Shown in pieces: positions 24,560 to 24,835 of a stretch of DNA of 24,835 bases. The stretch is from NCBI GenBank assembly GCA_022561415.1, contig JADFRH010000002.1, forward strand, positions 1 through 24,835, in the 5' to 3' direction. A program made the translations under genes and the position numbers. The stretch comes from Planctomycetota bacterium. GTDB taxonomy: Bacteria > Planctomycetota > Phycisphaerae > UBA1845. Position 1 is the first letter of the stretch. Every line of letters starts with the position of its first letter. The notes beneath the pieces were generated by a model. The model was not told where the DNA came from, searched no databases, and was given only the letters and a program-made list of their open reading frames with translations.

Positions 24560-24835
24560 AACTCGATCACCTCTCGGTCTGTACAGGCGGCTTCATGGGC
24601 ACCGCCCGCGTCTACAGCGTCAACGTCTACGGAATTAGCGTTCTCGGGTGCGCCAGTCATATTTTCGTTGGCGTTGTCGGTGCGGGCGAGCTGGAAAACA
24701 CGCCGCGGCCGTCCGCGTTTCGTTCCGTCCCGTGCGTTCGGCTGTTCGTGCATCCAACGTCCGAGCCCGCTGCACGCAAGATCATCGAGTGCGGCCTCGG
24801 CGGACTCCACGTGGTCTCGAAACTCTCGTTTGGTC
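24556..24835 (-). CDS. C-terminal part of a probable DUF3987 (primase/helicase-like) protein, cut by the window edge
   Basis: The frame is open to the right edge (TKREFRDHVESAEAALDDL at the boundary), so only the last 92 or so residues are visible. The segment ALDDLACSGLGRWMHE, then GTKRGRPRRVFQLA, resembles the C-terminal winged-helix-like end of DUF3987 proteins of planctomycete elements, including a GRPxxxF motif. It is followed by an acidic tail ENANSVDVDAVDAG that I also recall from that group. DUF3987 proteins carry a helicase-like P-loop domain and are linked to replication of plasmids and integrated elements, but that domain lies outside the window, so the call rests on the tail only. 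A GTG at 24,810 is internal and not the true start. Confidence 0.5.
   Translation of the reverse strand, partial: TKREFRDHVESAEAALDDLACSGLGRWMHEQPNARDGTKRGRPRRVFQLARTDNANENMTGAPENANSVDVDAVDAGGAHEAACTDREVIEL

Overview
The window is a high-GC bacterial chromosome segment that most resembles Planctomycetota. The pointers are a very large PQQ-propeller/TPR secreted protein, intergenic palindromes of the type that read as TGILPV in spurious ORFs, a peptide transporter with a large extracytoplasmic insert, and an integrative element carrying TubC-like and DUF3987-like genes. The phylum call is inference from gene style; no rRNA or marker phylogeny is available here.

Region 1 (1-11,149) is ordinary chromosome. 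A minus-strand gene leaves the left edge. A cysteine desulfurase (234-1406) follows, with a good promoter whose predicted start site falls on the ATG, then methylthioadenosine phosphorylase (1538-2458). Next is a 1391-residue exported protein with two PQQ-type propeller regions around a TPR region (2514-6689). Convergent to it is formamidopyrimidine-DNA glycosylase (fpg/mutM). After fpg come a POT-family peptide/proton symporter, a METTL21-like class I methyltransferase and tRNA-Ser(UGA).

Region 2 (11,476-15,958) looks like a three-gene signalling operon. It encodes a secreted all-helical repeat protein of a type I cannot name, a membrane histidine kinase (extracytoplasmic helical sensor, HAMP, PAS, HisKA, HATPase), and a REC-HD-GYP response regulator expected to hydrolyse cyclic di-GMP. 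The kinase and regulator genes overlap by 4 bases. The repeat protein is a candidate extracytoplasmic partner of the kinase, and this is the best candidate here for a little-described system.

Region 3 (16,084-20,710) is on the minus strand: uvrB with its own extended -10 promoter, a cytoplasmic TPR protein and a metallo-beta-lactamase-fold probable lipoprotein.

Region 4 (about 20,887 to the right edge) is the left part of an element integrated at tRNA-Glu(CUC). A tyrosine recombinase runs towards the tRNA and ends inside it. Behind it, all on the minus strand, are a lower-GC cargo gene (possible DUF3800), a probable toxin-antitoxin pair (DUF4258 followed by a C-terminal XRE HTH protein) with a strong promoter, a TubC-N-like protein, and the C-terminal end of a probable DUF3987 protein. 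The far attachment site lies beyond the window.

Two intergenic regions carry inverted arrays of degenerate 7-bp units (6701-6777 and 20,765-20,843), and two others carry hairpins with the same CACCGGC/GCCGGTG stem (1499-1517 and 7692-7711). These are candidate dispersed repeats. No rRNA, CRISPR array or insertion sequence was seen.
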